Shown here in pieces: positions 1-8,745 of a DNA stretch of 64,000 nucleotides (positions within the stretch are counted from its first letter, which is position 1; every line of letters begins with the position of its first letter). The DNA lies in NCBI GenBank assembly GCA_021787335.1, contig JAJYMC010000010.1, positions 62,001 to 126,000 on the forward strand, in the 5' to 3' direction. Below the pieces are notes generated by a model, which saw only the letters and a list, made by a program, of their open reading frames with translations, did not search any database and was not told the origin of the DNA. The translations under genes were made by a program, and so were the position numbers. This stretch comes from Bacillota bacterium. GTDB taxonomy: Bacteria > Bacillota > Sulfobacillia > JAJYWN01 > JAJZPE01.

Positions 1-572
1 CGCTCCCGGAGGAGCCGCAGGGCGTCGTCGAAGGAGACCTTGCGGCCGCCGGACGGCCGGAAGACCACGATCTCGGCCTGCATCTTGTCGCGGGACACGG
101 TGACCTCGGCCTTGCCGTCGACGATGATCTCCGGCTGGGCCGCGGCGACCCTGACCGGCTGCGAGGACTGGGCCTGGACGGCCCCCTCGACGGCGGCGGC
201 GTCGACCCCCCGGACCTTGGCGTCGGCCAGGCCACGGGTGACCCCCTCGAGGGAGCACGGGCGACCAGACCCGGTCGGCGGGTTGACCACCAGGTAGATG
301 CCATCCTCGCGGCTGAGGATGAGCCAGCTCCCGTCGCGGGAGTCGTCGGCCGCTTCGGCCTCCTTGGCGGCCTGCTCGGCCGCGGCGGCGGCCTTGGCCG
401 ACCGCGGGGTTATCCGCAGTCGGAAGCGCTTGTCGGCGTCCTCGGACGTCGGCCGCTTCTCGAGCACCTCGACCTCGATCTCCTTGGGCGAAACGCCCAG
501 GGTCGCGCAGGCCTTGGCGATGCCGTCCTGCAATGAACGGGCTTCGATTTCAATAGCTTCCGGCTTGCTCAT
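1..572 (-). CDS. fapA: FapA-like flagellar assembly protein A (DUF342), partial
   Basis: Start of a gene whose 3' end lies outside the window (about 190 codons seen). The ATG at 572 is followed by a region (IEIEARSLQDGIAKACATLG) resembling the Jag-N domain found at the front of many FapA/DUF342 proteins, then an Ala/Glu-rich linker and the beginning of a DUF342-like beta-rich part. DUF342/FapA proteins are commonly encoded just after the flagellar sigma factor in clostridial flagellar operons, which is its place here, 66 bp after sigD. The family's role is poorly defined; polymer-forming DUF342 proteins are linked to cell-envelope assembly. The ribosome site is weak. Family inferred from N-terminal sequence and position only. 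Confidence 0.7.
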   Translation of the reverse strand, partial: MSKPEAIEIEARSLQDGIAKACATLGVSPKEIEVEVLEKRPTSEDADKRFRLRITPRSAKAAAAAEQAAKEAEAADDSRDGSWLILSREDGIYLVVNPPTGSGRPCSLEGVTRGLADAKVRGVDAAAVEGAVQAQSSQPVRVAAAQPEIIVDGKAEVTVSRDKMQAEIVVFRPSGGRKVSFDDALRLLRE

Positions 573-638
573 CGCCCAACCAACTTTCCATGGAGCGTGG
601 GGGAACAGTTCCTTCTGCGTCCGGCCGCGGGGCCCGGG

Positions 639-1424
639 CTAGGAGACCAGGCGGCCCTTGAGCCGGCTCAGTCTCCCGCGCAGGCGGAGGATGGCCTTCG
701 AATGGAGCTGCGAGATGCGGGATTGCGAGAGGTCCATGACCTGGCTTATCTCCTTGGCCGTCAACCCCTCGTAGTAGAACAGGGCGACCACCAGGCGTTC
801 CTTCTCGGGGAGCTTGTCGATGGCCTCGGCCAGGACGGCCTTCTTCTCCTCGAAGACGACGAAGGTCTCTGGGTTGGGAGAGTTCTCGTCGACCAGGGTG
901 TCGAGCGGCCGGACCAGTCCGTCGCCGGCCCCCTCGTTGGGCCACAGGTCATCCAGGGATAGAAGCGCCAGCGAGGAGACTTCCGCCAGGCGGTTCTGGA
1001 GCTGGTCGAGGGAGATCCCCAGGTGCTCGGCGACCTCATCGTCGGTCACCGACCGGCCGAACTTGGCTTCCAGGTCGCCGTAGGCGCGCTCCAGGTCACG
1101 GGCCTTCAGGCGAAGAGAGTGCGGCGCCCAGTCGAAGGCCCGCAGGCCGTCGAGGATGGCCCCCTTGATCCGGGCGATGGCGTAGGTCTCGAACTTCACC
1201 CCGCGCCCCGGGTCGAACTTCTCGATGGCGTCGATCAGTCCGAAGATGCCGTAGCTGATGAGGTCGTCGAGCTCGACGTTGGGGGGCATGCCCATGGCCA
1301 GGCGTCCGGCGATGTACTTGACCAGCGAGGCGTAGGTGAGGATGAGCTCCTCCCTGGCCTTCAGGTCCTTCCCCTTCTTATAGAGGGTCCAGAGTCTTTC
1401 GCGGTCGTCGGCGACGGCTGCCAT
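639..1424 (-). CDS. sigD: RNA polymerase sigma factor for flagellar operon (FliA/SigD/WhiG type)
   Basis: 261-residue sigma-70 family member that directs RNA polymerase to late flagellar promoters (flagellin, motor, chemotaxis genes). Region 2 is clear (DLISYGIFGLIDAIEKFDPG, then KFETYAIARIKGAILDGLR, residues about 55-95), region 3 follows, and region 4 shows LPEKERLVVALFYYEGLTAKEI with helix-turn-helix SQVMDLSQSRISQLHSKA. No region 1.1 is present, as expected for this class. The ATG at 1424 overlaps the previous stop (TGATG) and sits behind AGGAGGTGG; a TTG three bases upstream is a possible alternative. Position near the operon's 3' end matches other Bacillota. Its usual antagonist FlgM is not in this window. 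Confidence 0.95.
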   Translation of the reverse strand: MAAVADDRERLWTLYKKGKDLKAREELILTYASLVKYIAGRLAMGMPPNVELDDLISYGIFGLIDAIEKFDPGRGVKFETYAIARIKGAILDGLRAFDWAPHSLRLKARDLERAYGDLEAKFGRSVTDDEVAEHLGISLDQLQNRLAEVSSLALLSLDDLWPNEGAGDGLVRPLDTLVDENSPNPETFVVFEEKKAVLAEAIDKLPEKERLVVALFYYEGLTAKEISQVMDLSQSRISQLHSKAILRLRGRLSRLKGRLVS

Positions 1425-1792
1425 CAACCGGCCACCTCCTTACCCGTTCCCGCGTTCAGCATCTCTTCAGCCGAGGTCCCCGGAAGGACCACGTTCAGGC
1501 GCCCGCCCCGGTCGTCCGGGGCGGCTGGGGCGTTCCTCACGGCCCCCCTGCTCACGGCCCCTTTGTCCGTCCCGCCCTTGACCTCCGCTGGCCCCGCTGT
1601 CCCGCCCGCCAACTCTGGGACGAGGTAGGTGGCGGCGACGGCGACGCCCTTGGTCAACAGGGCGAAGAGGACGAAGGCGAGGGCCGAACGGGTGAACATC
1701 TCCGTCTCGGTGACGCCCGCCCCACCGGCCAGGAGCGCCGACAGGCCGGCGGCCACAAGCCCGGCGAGAAGCGCCAGTCTTCCACTGCCCAA
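1424..1792 (-). CDS. Small two-helix membrane protein of the flagellar operon, unknown function
   Basis: 122 residues starting with TTG at 1792, one base after the ycgR stop and overlapping the sigD start (TGATG), so clearly translated with its neighbours. Two hydrophobic segments (about residues 5-25 and 35-58) suggest two membrane helices, followed by a hydrophilic Gly/Ala-rich tail of about 60 residues. No motif I recognise. Hypothetical two-helix proteins occur at this spot between the PilZ gene and sigD in related operons, which suggests a minor envelope role in flagellar biogenesis, but that is inference. Confidence 0.65.
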   Translation of the reverse strand: MGSGRLALLAGLVAAGLSALLAGGAGVTETEMFTRSALAFVLFALLTKGVAVAATYLVPELAGGTAGPAEVKGGTDKGAVSRGAVRNAPAAPDDRGGRLNVVLPGTSAEEMLNAGTGKEVAG

Positions 1793-1793
1793 A

Positions 1794-2480
1794 TCAGATG
1801 AGCCCCCTTCGCCGCAGGCGACGTTGCTCCTCGAAGATGAAGCTGATGATCGTGTCCATCTGGTGGTCGTCGATGTCGAGGAACCTCACGCCGGTCCAGT
1901 AATCGGTGTAGGTCCCCTTGTCCTCGGTGCGGATGACCCGGACGATCTCGCCCATCAGGTTGATCGTCTCTCGCGGCTTGAGCTGGACCTCCAGGTCGAC
2001 GAGGGTGCCCGAGTCGAGCTTCTGGTCGAGGACGATCATCGAGCCGCCGCCCGAGAGGTCCTTCGTCCGGCCGCGGTAGACGGACATGTTCTTCTGCGCC
2101 GACAGCTCCGGTGAGGGGTCATCCGGCCGGGCCAGGATGGTGTAGAGGATCGGCAGGCTGATCTCCAGCCGGACATGGGTGCGGCGCTGCATCCGCTGGA
2201 TGGTGTCGGGCCTGGCGACGACCCACATCGCGGTGACCCCGGCCTGCAGCCGGAGGATTTCCGACTCAAAGGAGTAGGCGGCCGCGTCCCCGGTGTAGTC
2301 GAGCCTGAGGAGCGCGCCGATGCCGGGCGTCAGGGCCGTGCCCTGGACCAGCGGGGCGGCGATGACCAGCCCGTCCTTGGCCTCCTCGATGAAGTGGGTA
2401 CTGTACTTTCCGGCCTGGGGGCCGGCCAGGATCTCCACCATGACTTTCTGGTTGACTCTCAGATCTCTGTCTGTAGGCAC
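1794..2480 (-). CDS. ycgR: YcgR-type c-di-GMP-binding flagellar brake (PilZ domain)
   Basis: 228 residues. An N-terminal YcgR-like beta domain (about 1-95) is followed by a PilZ domain with both c-di-GMP ligands: an RxxxR motif (QRRTHVRLE, near residue 100) and a D-x-S-x-x-G motif (KDLSGGGSM). YcgR proteins bind c-di-GMP and then slow or bias the flagellar motor by contacting MotA or FliG/FliM. I place the start at GTG 2480 because GGAGGG lies nine bases upstream; a TTG at 2489 is too close to that site. Its position directly after flhG ties it to the flagellar operon, whose leader holds a c-di-GMP riboswitch. Confidence 0.88.
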   Translation of the reverse strand: MPTDRDLRVNQKVMVEILAGPQAGKYSTHFIEEAKDGLVIAAPLVQGTALTPGIGALLRLDYTGDAAAYSFESEILRLQAGVTAMWVVARPDTIQRMQRRTHVRLEISLPILYTILARPDDPSPELSAQKNMSVYRGRTKDLSGGGSMIVLDQKLDSGTLVDLEVQLKPRETINLMGEIVRVIRTEDKGTYTDYWTGVRFLDIDDHQMDTIISFIFEEQRRLRRRGLI

Positions 2481-2498
2481 TTCTTCCAAACCCTCCCG

Positions 2499-3398
2499 TC
2501 AGGAAGCCGTGCTGCTCGAAAAGGTGCGGACCAGCCGGCCGAAAAAGCCCCTGACCCCCTTGACTTCCGAGGTGGTCTTGGACACCGGCGCCCCGAGGAG
2601 CTTGTCGGCCAGGCGCTTCAGGCACCGGCTGGCCGGCGTGCCCGGGTAGGCCAGGAGGAACGGCTTCTGGCTCTTGACCGCCCGGGAAACATTGGGGTCG
2701 TCGAGGATGTAGCCGAGGACGTCCAGGCTGATGCCCAGGAAGCGCTGGCATACCTTGACCAGCCGGCTCTGGGCGGAGTGGAACTCCTCCTCGTCGCCGG
2801 CCCGGTTGATGAGGAGCTTGGGCCGCGCCGACGGGCTCTTCTTGACGATGGCCTTGATCGTCACGTAGGCGTCGGTCAGGGCGGTCGGCTCGGGGTTGGT
2901 GACGACGATGACCTCGTCGGCGGCCAGGACGAACGACAGGACGTTCTTGGACAGGCCGGCCCCCGTATCGAGGAGGATGATGTCGGCCATCTCCTCCATC
3001 GCCTCGAGGCTGGAGAGGAAGCGCGACAGGCGCGGGTTGTTGATGCTGATGAGCTCCTGGAAGCCGGAGCCCCCGGCGATGAGCTTGACCCCGGCCGGGC
3101 CCTCGACGACGATCTCCTCGATCGCCTTCTCGCCCTTGAGCACCTGGGACAGGCTGAACTGCGGGGTGACCCCGAGGACCACGTCGGCGTTGGCCAGGCC
3201 GAGGTCGGTATCGATGACCAGGACCCGCTTGCCCGCCTGGGCCATGGCGATGGCCAGGTTGGTCGTGACGTTGGTCTTGCCGACCCCACCCTTGCCGCTG
3301 GTGACGGCGATGACCCGGGCCCGGGTCGCACCCTTCTGCTTGGCCTCCTGCTTCATCTTCTCCGCCAGCAGGCGCAGGCGTTCCGCTTGATCAACCAT
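2499..3398 (-). CDS. flhG: Flagellar number regulator FlhG (MinD/ParA-like ATPase)
   Basis: 299-residue MinD-like ATPase that with FlhF sets flagellar number and placement. The deviant Walker A is clear (TSGKGGVGKTNVTTNLA, about residues 25-41), followed by LVIDTDLGLANADVVLG (Walker A'), and ADIILLDTGAGLSKNVL (Walker B). The C-terminal end (RGFFGRLVRTFSSS) could form the amphipathic membrane helix usual in FlhG/MinD. The N-terminal DQAERLRLLAEKM element resembles the FlhF-activating DQAxxLR motif of FlhG. The ATG at 3398 overlaps the flhF stop by eight bases and has a GAGGGGG site; longer reading-frame extension upstream is antisense-like flhF sequence and is not used. Confidence 0.93.
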   Translation of the reverse strand: MVDQAERLRLLAEKMKQEAKQKGATRARVIAVTSGKGGVGKTNVTTNLAIAMAQAGKRVLVIDTDLGLANADVVLGVTPQFSLSQVLKGEKAIEEIVVEGPAGVKLIAGGSGFQELISINNPRLSRFLSSLEAMEEMADIILLDTGAGLSKNVLSFVLAADEVIVVTNPEPTALTDAYVTIKAIVKKSPSARPKLLINRAGDEEEFHSAQSRLVKVCQRFLGISLDVLGYILDDPNVSRAVKSQKPFLLAYPGTPASRCLKRLADKLLGAPVSKTTSEVKGVRGFFGRLVRTFSSSTAS

Positions 3399-4713
3399 TG
3401 TCGGACCCCCTCGTGAGCAGCCTGGCCAGCTTGGGCAGGTTGGCGAGTTCGATGTCCTCGGGGACGCTCTGGCCGGTGGTGAAGTACGACAGGCCCTTCT
3501 GGGTGGCCGCCGCCAGGTTGAGGATGATCCCGTAGGTCGAGGTCTCATCGAGCTTCGTGAACAGCAGCCGGTCGAAACCGGCGAAGCCGTAGTTCTTGAC
3601 GATGTCCATGGCGTCGCGGTACTTGGTCGTGGCCGAGAGGACCAGGAAGGTCTCGTCCGGCCGGGCCGCCTGGAGAAAGCCCTTCAGCTCGGACATCTGC
3701 ATGACGTTGCGGTGGCTGCGACCGGCGGTGTCGATGAGGATGACGTCGCGCTTGGCGTGCCGGAGGATGGCTTCCTTGAGTTCCTGCGGGGAGAAGACCA
3801 CGTCGACCGGGACGCCGATAATCTGCCCGTAGGTCTTGAGCTGCTCGACGGCGGCGATGCGGTAGGTGTCACAGGTGATCAGGGCGACGTCCTTCCTCTC
3901 CAGGAGGGAGAAGTTGGCCGCCAGCTTGGCGATGGTCGTGGTCTTGCCGACCCCGGTCGGGCCGAGGAAGGCGACCACCCGGCGCCCGCCGCGGAAGTCG
4001 ATCGGGCGTGGCTCGCCGGTCATCTCCCGGATGCACTCGGCCAGCTGGCCCTGGGGGTCGTCGCCGGCGGCGCCGGTCAGGCCGGGTTGGCTCAGGCGGA
4101 GGGCCACCTCGTGGGCCAACCGCGGGTTGACGTCCTGGGACAGGAGGGTGTCGTGGAGGGCCTTGACCCGCCCCGGCAGGTCCTGAGCGGCGGCCGGGGG
4201 CTCCATCTGGCGGAGCATGGTCGCCAGGATATCCTTCATCTTGGCCAGTTCGTTCTCGAGGGCCGAGGCCTCATGGGCCGGGTCGTGCTCGGCCACGGCC
4301 AGGCTGCCGACGACGGCCGGGGCGGCCGCGGCGGCCGTGGCGGGGGACGCGGCGGCGACGGGGGCCGGGACCTGGATTGGAGCCTGGCTTGGCCCCTGTA
4401 GCTGGGCCGGAGCCGCGGTCGCGGCCTTCGGGACGGCCTTCTTCTTCCGCCCGCCGGCCGGCGATGACCGGGGGGCCCTGGTAGACTTCGCCCTCGACTG
4501 GGCCGGGGCCTTCCCGACCGGGGCCACCGGCCGGGTCTCGATCTCGTCGTCGATGGCCGCGGTGACCTCGACGACCCCCTGGGTGAAAAGGCCCATCAGC
4601 CCGCCGGGCTTGACCCGCTTGGTCTGGAGGATGATGGCCTCTTGGCCCATCTCCCGCTTGACCAGGGCCATCGCTTCGGCCAGGGTGTTGGCCTGGTATT
4701 TTCGCACCTTCAC
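3391..4713 (-). CDS. flhF: Flagellar biosynthesis SRP-type GTPase FlhF
   Basis: 440 residues with the three-part FlhF layout. A basic N-terminal B domain begins KVRKYQANTLAEAMALVKRE; an Ala/Pro-rich linker of roughly 90 residues follows (about 75-160); then come the N and G domains with P-loop FLGPTGVGKTTTIAKLAANF, DTYRIAAVEQLKTY, DTAGRSHRN and TKLDETSTYG. FlhF is the SRP-like GTPase that marks the site of flagellar assembly and recruits early export components to the membrane. GTG start at 4713, directly abutting the flhA stop. The long Ala/Pro/Lys linker is unusually low in complexity. Confidence 0.95.
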   Translation of the reverse strand: MKVRKYQANTLAEAMALVKREMGQEAIILQTKRVKPGGLMGLFTQGVVEVTAAIDDEIETRPVAPVGKAPAQSRAKSTRAPRSSPAGGRKKKAVPKAATAAPAQLQGPSQAPIQVPAPVAAASPATAAAAAPAVVGSLAVAEHDPAHEASALENELAKMKDILATMLRQMEPPAAAQDLPGRVKALHDTLLSQDVNPRLAHEVALRLSQPGLTGAAGDDPQGQLAECIREMTGEPRPIDFRGGRRVVAFLGPTGVGKTTTIAKLAANFSLLERKDVALITCDTYRIAAVEQLKTYGQIIGVPVDVVFSPQELKEAILRHAKRDVILIDTAGRSHRNVMQMSELKGFLQAARPDETFLVLSATTKYRDAMDIVKNYGFAGFDRLLFTKLDETSTYGIILNLAAATQKGLSYFTTGQSVPEDIELANLPKLARLLTRGSDNG

Positions 4714-6783
4714 TTAAGCGTTCACCGTCCCGACGGACTCCACTTCCACCCCGGAGTCCAGCTCGTTGTAGGAAAGGACGACCAGCTTCGGCAGGGCCTT
4801 CTCGATCAGGCGGCGGAAGTAGAGCCTGACGATGGGGGAACAGAGGACTATCGGTTGCCGCCCGAGGGCGGTCAGTCGTTCAGCCTGTTCGCGGAGGGAG
4901 CCATAGACCCGCTGGCTCACCTCGGGGTCCAGGGCCAGGTAGGAGCCCTGGTCGGTGCGCTGGACCGAGCGCAGGATGGTCTGCTCCAGTTCGGGGTCCA
5001 GGGTGACCACGTTGTTCGGACCCTTGTCCAGCCCGTACTGCCGGGTGATGGTCCGATAGAGGGCCTGGCGCGCGTACTCGGTCAGGACGTCGGGGTCCTT
5101 GGTCTGCCGAGCGTGGTCGGCCAGTGACTCGGTGATGGCGACCAGGTCCCGGATGGAGACCCCTTCCCGGAGGAGGTTCTGGAGGACCTTCTGGACCTCG
5201 CCCAGGGTCATCAGGTTCGGGATGAGTTCCTCGATGACCGCCGGGTGGTGCTGCTTGACCGCGTCGATGAGGGTCTGGACCTCCTGCCGCCCGAGGAGGT
5301 CGGGGGCGTGGCCCCGGACGGCCTCGGTCAGGTGGGTGGCCAGGACGGAACCCGGGTCGACGATGGTGTAGCCGAGGACCTCGGCCCGCTCGCGCTGCTC
5401 CTCGGTGATCCACAGGGCCGGTAGCCCGAAGGCCGGTTCGTGGGTCTGGATGCCCTCGATCTCCTCTTCGACGACCCCCGGGTTCATCGCCAGGAAGCGT
5501 CCGAGCATCAGCTCGCCCTGGGAGATCTGGATCCCGCGGAGCTTGATGACATAGTTGTTCGGGCGGAGCTGCATGTTGTCCATGATCCGGATGGGCGGGA
5601 CGACGAGCCCCAGTTCCAGCGCCATCTGGCGGCGGATGGCGGCCACCCGCTCGGCCAGGTCGCCGTTCTGCGTCCGGTCGGCCAGCGGGATCAGCCCGTA
5701 GCCGAGCTCGATCTCCAGCGGGTCGATCTGCAGAAGGGTGAGGACGTTCTCTGGGCGCTTGTCCGCCTCGACCGCCTCGGCCTTGGCCTTCTCCTCGGCC
5801 TCGGCCGCGTCGGTCTTGATCGCCCGCCGCATGTAGGTGCCGAGCCAGTAGGTCAGGATGGCCAGGGCGAAGAACGGGATCTTCGGCAGGCCGGGGACGA
5901 GCCCCAGGAGGCCGAGGACGCCGCCGGCGATCTGGAGCACCCGCGGCTGCGCCAGGAGCTGAGCCACGAGGTCGTGGCCCATGGCCGCATCGGAAGCGGC
6001 GCGGGTGACGATCATGCCGGTGGCCGTCGAGACCAGGAGGGCGGGGATCTGGGTGATGAGCCCCTCGCCCACGGTCAACAGGGTATAGGTGCTGAGGGCC
6101 TCGGTGACCGACAGGCCGCGCTGGACCATGCCGATGATGAAGCCCCCGATGATGTCGATGACGATGATGAGGATGCCGGCGATGGCGTCGCCGCGGACGA
6201 ACTTCGAGGCGCCGTCCATGGCCCCGTAGAAGTCGGCCTCGCGCTCGATGGTCAGGCGGCGGGCCCGCGCCTCTTTCTCGGTGATGATGCCGGCGTTGAG
6301 GTCGGCGTCGATGGCCATCTGCTTGCCGGGCATGGCGTCCAAGGTGAAGCGGGCGGCCACTTCGGCCACGCGCTCGGCGCCCTTGGTGATGACGATGAAC
6401 TGGATGACGACGAGGATGAGGAAGACGATGAAGCCGACGACCGGGTTACCGCCGACGACGAACTGGCCAAAGGTCCGGATGACCTCGCCGGCATAGCCGT
6501 TGAGGAGGACGAGCCGGGCCGAGGTGACATTGAGGGACAGGCGGAAGAGGGTGGTGACCAGGAGCAACGAGGGGAAGATGGAGAACTGCAGCGGCTCGGA
6601 GGTGTACATCGTGACCAGCACGATGACCAGCGAGAAGGTCAGGTTGAAGGACAGCAGCAGGTCAAGGAGGGCCGTCGGGAGGGGCACGACCATCATCACG
6701 ATCATGCCGATGACGGCCACGGCCACGAAGACGTCGCTGTATTTGAAGATCCTGGAGGTGAGCGTTCCGCCGTTGACGGGCAT
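4714..6783 (-). CDS. flhA: Flagellar type III export gate protein FlhA
   Basis: 689 residues, the normal FlhA length. The N-terminal half holds about eight membrane helices (starting at residue 15) with the conserved FHIPEP-type loop region around RLSLNVTSARLVLL and the cytoplasmic stretch DAMPGKQMAIDADLNAG. The C-terminal half (from about residue 330) is the soluble docking ring that receives substrate-chaperone complexes. FlhA forms a nonamer beneath the FliPQR gate and couples proton flow to export. ATG at 6783 with GGAAGGAG seven bases upstream. Flanked by flhB and flhF, as in most Bacillota. Confidence 0.97.
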   Translation of the reverse strand: MPVNGGTLTSRIFKYSDVFVAVAVIGMIVMMVVPLPTALLDLLLSFNLTFSLVIVLVTMYTSEPLQFSIFPSLLLVTTLFRLSLNVTSARLVLLNGYAGEVIRTFGQFVVGGNPVVGFIVFLILVVIQFIVITKGAERVAEVAARFTLDAMPGKQMAIDADLNAGIITEKEARARRLTIEREADFYGAMDGASKFVRGDAIAGILIIVIDIIGGFIIGMVQRGLSVTEALSTYTLLTVGEGLITQIPALLVSTATGMIVTRAASDAAMGHDLVAQLLAQPRVLQIAGGVLGLLGLVPGLPKIPFFALAILTYWLGTYMRRAIKTDAAEAEEKAKAEAVEADKRPENVLTLLQIDPLEIELGYGLIPLADRTQNGDLAERVAAIRRQMALELGLVVPPIRIMDNMQLRPNNYVIKLRGIQISQGELMLGRFLAMNPGVVEEEIEGIQTHEPAFGLPALWITEEQRERAEVLGYTIVDPGSVLATHLTEAVRGHAPDLLGRQEVQTLIDAVKQHHPAVIEELIPNLMTLGEVQKVLQNLLREGVSIRDLVAITESLADHARQTKDPDVLTEYARQALYRTITRQYGLDKGPNNVVTLDPELEQTILRSVQRTDQGSYLALDPEVSQRVYGSLREQAERLTALGRQPIVLCSPIVRLYFRRLIEKALPKLVVLSYNELDSGVEVESVGTVNA

Positions 6784-6827
6784 CTTGGGGCTCCTTCCCT
6801 GGAATCAATCGGCCCTTCCGTGGGCCA

Positions 6828-7880
6828 TCAGATCTTGCCCTTGAGCTTGTAGACGAAGGCCAGCACTTCGGCGACGGCCTGGTAGAGTTGCTCGGGGACG
6901 GACTGGCCGATCTCGACCGTCTTGTAGAGGGCCTGGGCCAGCGGCTTGTTCTCGACGATGGTGACCCGGGCGGCCTGAGCGATCTCCCTGATCCGGAGGG
7001 CCACGTAGCCCTGGCCCTTGGCGACCACCACCGGCGCCTTCATCTTCAGCGGGTCGTAGCGGATGGCGACGGCGAAGTGGGTCGGGTTGGTGACGACCAC
7101 GTCGGCCTTGGGCACCTGGGTCATCATCCGGCGGCGCGAGAGCTGTCGCATGCGCTCCCGGACCTTGCCCTTGATCTCCGGGCGGCCCTCGGTCTCCCGA
7201 CTCTCCTGGATGATCTCCTGGCGGGTCATCTTCAGGCCCTGCTCATACTCCCAGTACTGGTAGAACCAGTCGAAGGCGGCCATCACCAGCATCATCACCC
7301 CGGCCCGGATGCCCGCTGAGTAGGTCACCGTGCCGACCCACCGGAGGGACTCGACCATCCCCATGTCGAGGAGCTTGGGCAGGTTCTTGGCCTGGCTGAG
7401 CACCGTCGAGTAGGTGACCCAGCCGACGATGACCATCTTCAGGAGGGTCTTCGCCAGCTCCACCCAGGCCCGCCGGGAGAACAACCGGGTGAAGCCCTGG
7501 ACCGGGTTGATGTGGGAGAGGTCGGGGGTCAGGCCCTTGCCGGTGAGGACCAACCCCACCTGGGCCACGTTGATCATCAGGCCGGCGACGAAGGCGGCTC
7601 CGAGGACCGGGATGACCACCTTGAGCCCGACCGTCCCGGCGCCGATGAAGAGGTTGCGGATGTCGAGCGCCGTCAGGTCGTTCGTCGGGAGCTTGGAGAG
7701 GCTGTCGACGACGTAGGCGGTGATGGAGCGGCCCATGGTCGGGACGGCCAGGCGGATGGCGGCGAAGGTGACCAGGAGGATGACCGCCGAGGTCAGTTCG
7801 ACGCTGCGGAAGACCTGGCCGCGCTCGCGGGCCTGCTGCCGCCGTCGTGGGGTGGCTGAAAAGGTGCGTTCCTGCGACAC
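6828..7880 (-). CDS. flhB: Flagellar export switch protein FlhB
   Basis: 350 residues: four membrane helices in the first 210 residues, a charged linker, then the cytoplasmic domain with the autocleavage motif NPTH at about residues 265-268 (KADVVVTNPTHFAVAI). FlhB self-cleaves between N and P, which lets the export apparatus switch from rod/hook to filament substrates, working with the hook-length ruler FliK. The GTG start at 7880 gives the usual FlhB beginning (ERTFSATPRRRQQARERGQV). It lies seven bases downstream of the fliR stop. Confidence 0.96.
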   Translation of the reverse strand: MSQERTFSATPRRRQQARERGQVFRSVELTSAVILLVTFAAIRLAVPTMGRSITAYVVDSLSKLPTNDLTALDIRNLFIGAGTVGLKVVIPVLGAAFVAGLMINVAQVGLVLTGKGLTPDLSHINPVQGFTRLFSRRAWVELAKTLLKMVIVGWVTYSTVLSQAKNLPKLLDMGMVESLRWVGTVTYSAGIRAGVMMLVMAAFDWFYQYWEYEQGLKMTRQEIIQESRETEGRPEIKGKVRERMRQLSRRRMMTQVPKADVVVTNPTHFAVAIRYDPLKMKAPVVVAKGQGYVALRIREIAQAARVTIVENKPLAQALYKTVEIGQSVPEQLYQAVAEVLAFVYKLKGKI

Positions 7881-7886
7881 GTCCGC

Positions 7887-8696
7887 CTACCTCAGGGCGC
7901 CGACGACGCCGAAGAAGGTCGAGTACATCTGACCGACCGCGGAGTCGAGGGCGTAGACGTAGAGGGGCAGGATGACCGCCAGGAGGGCCGTGCCGACCAT
8001 CGTCTTCATGGGCAGCCCGATGATGAAGACGTTGATCTGCGGGACCGTCCGGGCGATGATGCCCAGGGCCACGGTGGTCAGGAAGAGCCCGGCCAGGATG
8101 GGCAGGGCCAGCTTGACGGCGACCGCGAACATCTGGGCGAACATGTCGACGATCAGGCCGACGACCGCCGCGCCCGTCCCCGTGGCCCCGGTGAGCCCGG
8201 ACCCGAGGAGCCCGGCGGCCCCCAGCGGGAGCGCCTTGAAGCTCTGGGCGAGGCCGGCGAAGAGCCAGTAGTGGCCGTCGACGGTGAGGAAGAAGAGGAG
8301 CCCGAGGAGGTACTGGAAGTTGCCGATGAGCGGCGACTCCAGGTTGAGGTGCGGGTCGACGACATTGACGATGGAGAAGCCCATGTCGAGGTCGAGGATC
8401 TGCCCGGCGACCTGGACGCCGACCAGGATGAGCAGCGAGGCGTAGCCGATGGCGAGACCGATGGCCGCCTCGGTGACGAGGGCGGCGGTGTAGCCGATGA
8501 GGTTCTCGGCCCCCACCGGGGTCACCGGGACCAGCGGCAGGAGGAGGAGGGCGACCAGGAGGGCCAGGGCCGCGCGGACGGTGGCCGGGATGTACCGGCT
8601 GCCCAGGAAGGGGGCCACGGAGAAGATGCCGCTCGTCCGGGCCAGGACCAGCAGGTAGGTATCCATGCGGTTGAGGACGAGCTGGGTGAGGTCCAC
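7887..8696 (-). CDS. fliR: Flagellar export gate protein FliR
   Basis: 269 residues, strongly hydrophobic with about six membrane segments. FliR, with FliP and FliQ, makes the helical export gate in the centre of the MS ring. Recognisable stretches are RTSGIFSVAPFLGSRYIPAT near the start, the glutamine/aspartate-rich loop VQVAGQILDLDMGFSIVNVV, and the ending TIIGLP-like IIGLPMKTMVGTALL. The GTG start at 8696 has GGAGGG six bases upstream. Order fliP-fliQ-fliR-flhB is standard. Confidence 0.95.
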   Translation of the reverse strand: MDLTQLVLNRMDTYLLVLARTSGIFSVAPFLGSRYIPATVRAALALLVALLLLPLVPVTPVGAENLIGYTAALVTEAAIGLAIGYASLLILVGVQVAGQILDLDMGFSIVNVVDPHLNLESPLIGNFQYLLGLLFFLTVDGHYWLFAGLAQSFKALPLGAAGLLGSGLTGATGTGAAVVGLIVDMFAQMFAVAVKLALPILAGLFLTTVALGIIARTVPQINVFIIGLPMKTMVGTALLAVILPLYVYALDSAVGQMYSTFFGVVGALR

Positions 8697-8745
8697 GTGG
8701 TTCCCTCCGGGGATGTCGGTGCGACGCGGGGCTTCGGGCGCGGGT

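Noticed and set aside
2175-3416. Long plus-strand reading frame of about 413 codons
   Set aside because: Antisense shadow of flhG and ycgR in GC-rich DNA; composition is Asp/Gly/Arg/Leu-rich with no family pattern. The same holds for other long plus-strand frames such as 5440-6852, 15731-17248 and 50955-52916.
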